Origin: Methanobacteriota archaeon
Lineage (GTDB): Archaea > Thermoplasmatota > Thermoplasmata > RBG-16-68-12
Assembly: GCA_005878325.1 (NCBI GenBank)
Contig: VBMR01000098.1
Span: 1 to 14,624 of the forward strand
DNA: 14,624 bases
Direction of reading: 5' to 3'
The position numbers and the translations under genes were made by a program. The notes beneath the pieces were generated by a model that saw nothing but the letters and a program-made list of their open reading frames with translations, searched no databases and had not been told where the DNA came from. The first letter of the stretch is position 1, and each line of letters begins with the position of its first letter. Positions 14,261 to 14,624 of this stretch are shown here, in pieces.

Positions 14261-14624
14261 CTATTCCTCCCGGTCGGACATCTGGGCATGCGGGGGATTC
14301 AATCGTCCCGTTTTGGGGGAGTCGCTGGGGGGAGCCGAATCGGGAGACCGGGCGCGGAACGCCGTCCGGAACCGCGGGAAGCGGGCCGCCTTCTCCCGAG
14401 CTCCATTCGGAAGGCCATCTATCGCGCACTGGGCGTGTCGCAACGCCTCGTCGATAATCGCGGGGGCCTCTCCGGGGACTTCGCGGGTCTGCGCGGTCTT
14501 CAGGCCAGTCGCGGCGAGGTGCATGAGCCCTGCGGCCCAGTACCACTCCAGGGTTCGGCGGTCCACGAGTCTTCGCGTCCTCTCCAGAAACGACTCCTTC
14601 GTCCGTTCGACTTCGTCGACCAAC
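14261..14624 (-). CDS. APH-like protein, C-terminal part (first of tandem set, cut by right edge)
   Basis: The frame enters from the right edge and ends at TAG 14263-14261, leaving about 120 C-terminal residues. Residues near the start of the visible part, EVERTKESFLERTRRLVD and then LEWYWAAGLMHLA, line up with EVARAEEAFRSETRTLLN and LAWYQATTLLRHA of the next gene. A later DEALRHAQCAIDGL fits AEARGLVEEAGRLAG. It is therefore a third tandem paralogue of the APH-like family. The last 50 residues are basic, rich in Arg, Pro and Ser, and not shared with the neighbour. The catalytic loop is outside the window, so it cannot be said whether it has HGD or HGT. The stop is one base before the next ATG. 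Confidence 0.7.
   Translation of the reverse strand, partial: LVDEVERTKESFLERTRRLVDRRTLEWYWAAGLMHLAATGLKTAQTREVPGEAPAIIDEALRHAQCAIDGLPNGAREKAARFPRFRTAFRARSPDSAPPSDSPKTGRLNPPHAQMSDREE
14264..14271 (-). promoter_or_regulatory. Strong Shine-Dalgarno GGGAGGAA
   Basis: It lies 4 bases before ATG 14259 and overlaps the last codons and stop of the upstream gene. It decides the start of the middle APH-like protein, whose frame is open for ten more codons, and shows that genes inside operons here use Shine-Dalgarno initiation. Confidence 0.65.

Noticed and set aside
1..14624. CRISPR arrays, insertion sequences, attachment sites, tRNA or rRNA genes
   Set aside because: No regularly spaced repeats, transposase motifs or tRNA-like T-arm and anticodon patterns were found by eye.

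Overview
The window looks like chromosomal DNA of a GC-rich archaeon. The centre carries two genes typical of archaeal coenzyme A synthesis: a CoaBC bifunctional protein of the archaeal type and pantoate kinase, which is known only from Archaea. Beside them is a short protein of the archaeal DUF357 family. The first CoA gene has a TATA-like box about 30 bp before its ATG, as expected for a leaderless archaeal transcript. Genes inside operons have Shine-Dalgarno sites or stop/start overlaps instead. The lineage cannot be fixed from sequence alone; Thermoplasmatota is my guess.

Layout. (1) Positions 1-3773, minus strand: an operon read leftwards with two tandem GT-B glycosyltransferases (COG4671/MurG-like), an APH-fold phosphotransferase, and the start of a second phosphotransferase-like gene cut by the left edge. 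(2) Positions 3774-4565: about 790 bp without a convincing protein gene, holding a run of short hairpins and the coaBC promoter. (3) Positions 4566-6627, plus strand: coaBC and pantoate kinase, overlapping by 17 bp. (4) Positions 6628-8516, minus strand: DUF357 protein and a membrane-anchored metallophosphoesterase. (5) Positions 8517-8848: an intergenic stretch with inverted repeats. (6) Positions 8849-14624, minus strand: an operon entering from the right edge with three tandem APH-like proteins (the first is cut), a GalU-type nucleotidyltransferase and an ABC exporter half-transporter. Several junctions are 4-bp ATGA or TTGA overlaps.

How the genes may work together. The two minus-strand clusters flank the CoA genes. 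Together they hold a sugar activator (GalU type), two glycosyltransferases, at least five kinase-fold proteins, an exporter and a secreted-side phosphoesterase. I infer a pathway that builds, phosphorylates and exports a glycoconjugate, possibly a surface glycolipid or a small glycosylated metabolite. Two of the kinase-fold proteins share an altered catalytic loop (HGT...H instead of HGD...N), so they may be pseudokinases or use unusual chemistry. The substrate and product cannot be read from the sequence, and it is an inference that the two clusters serve one pathway.
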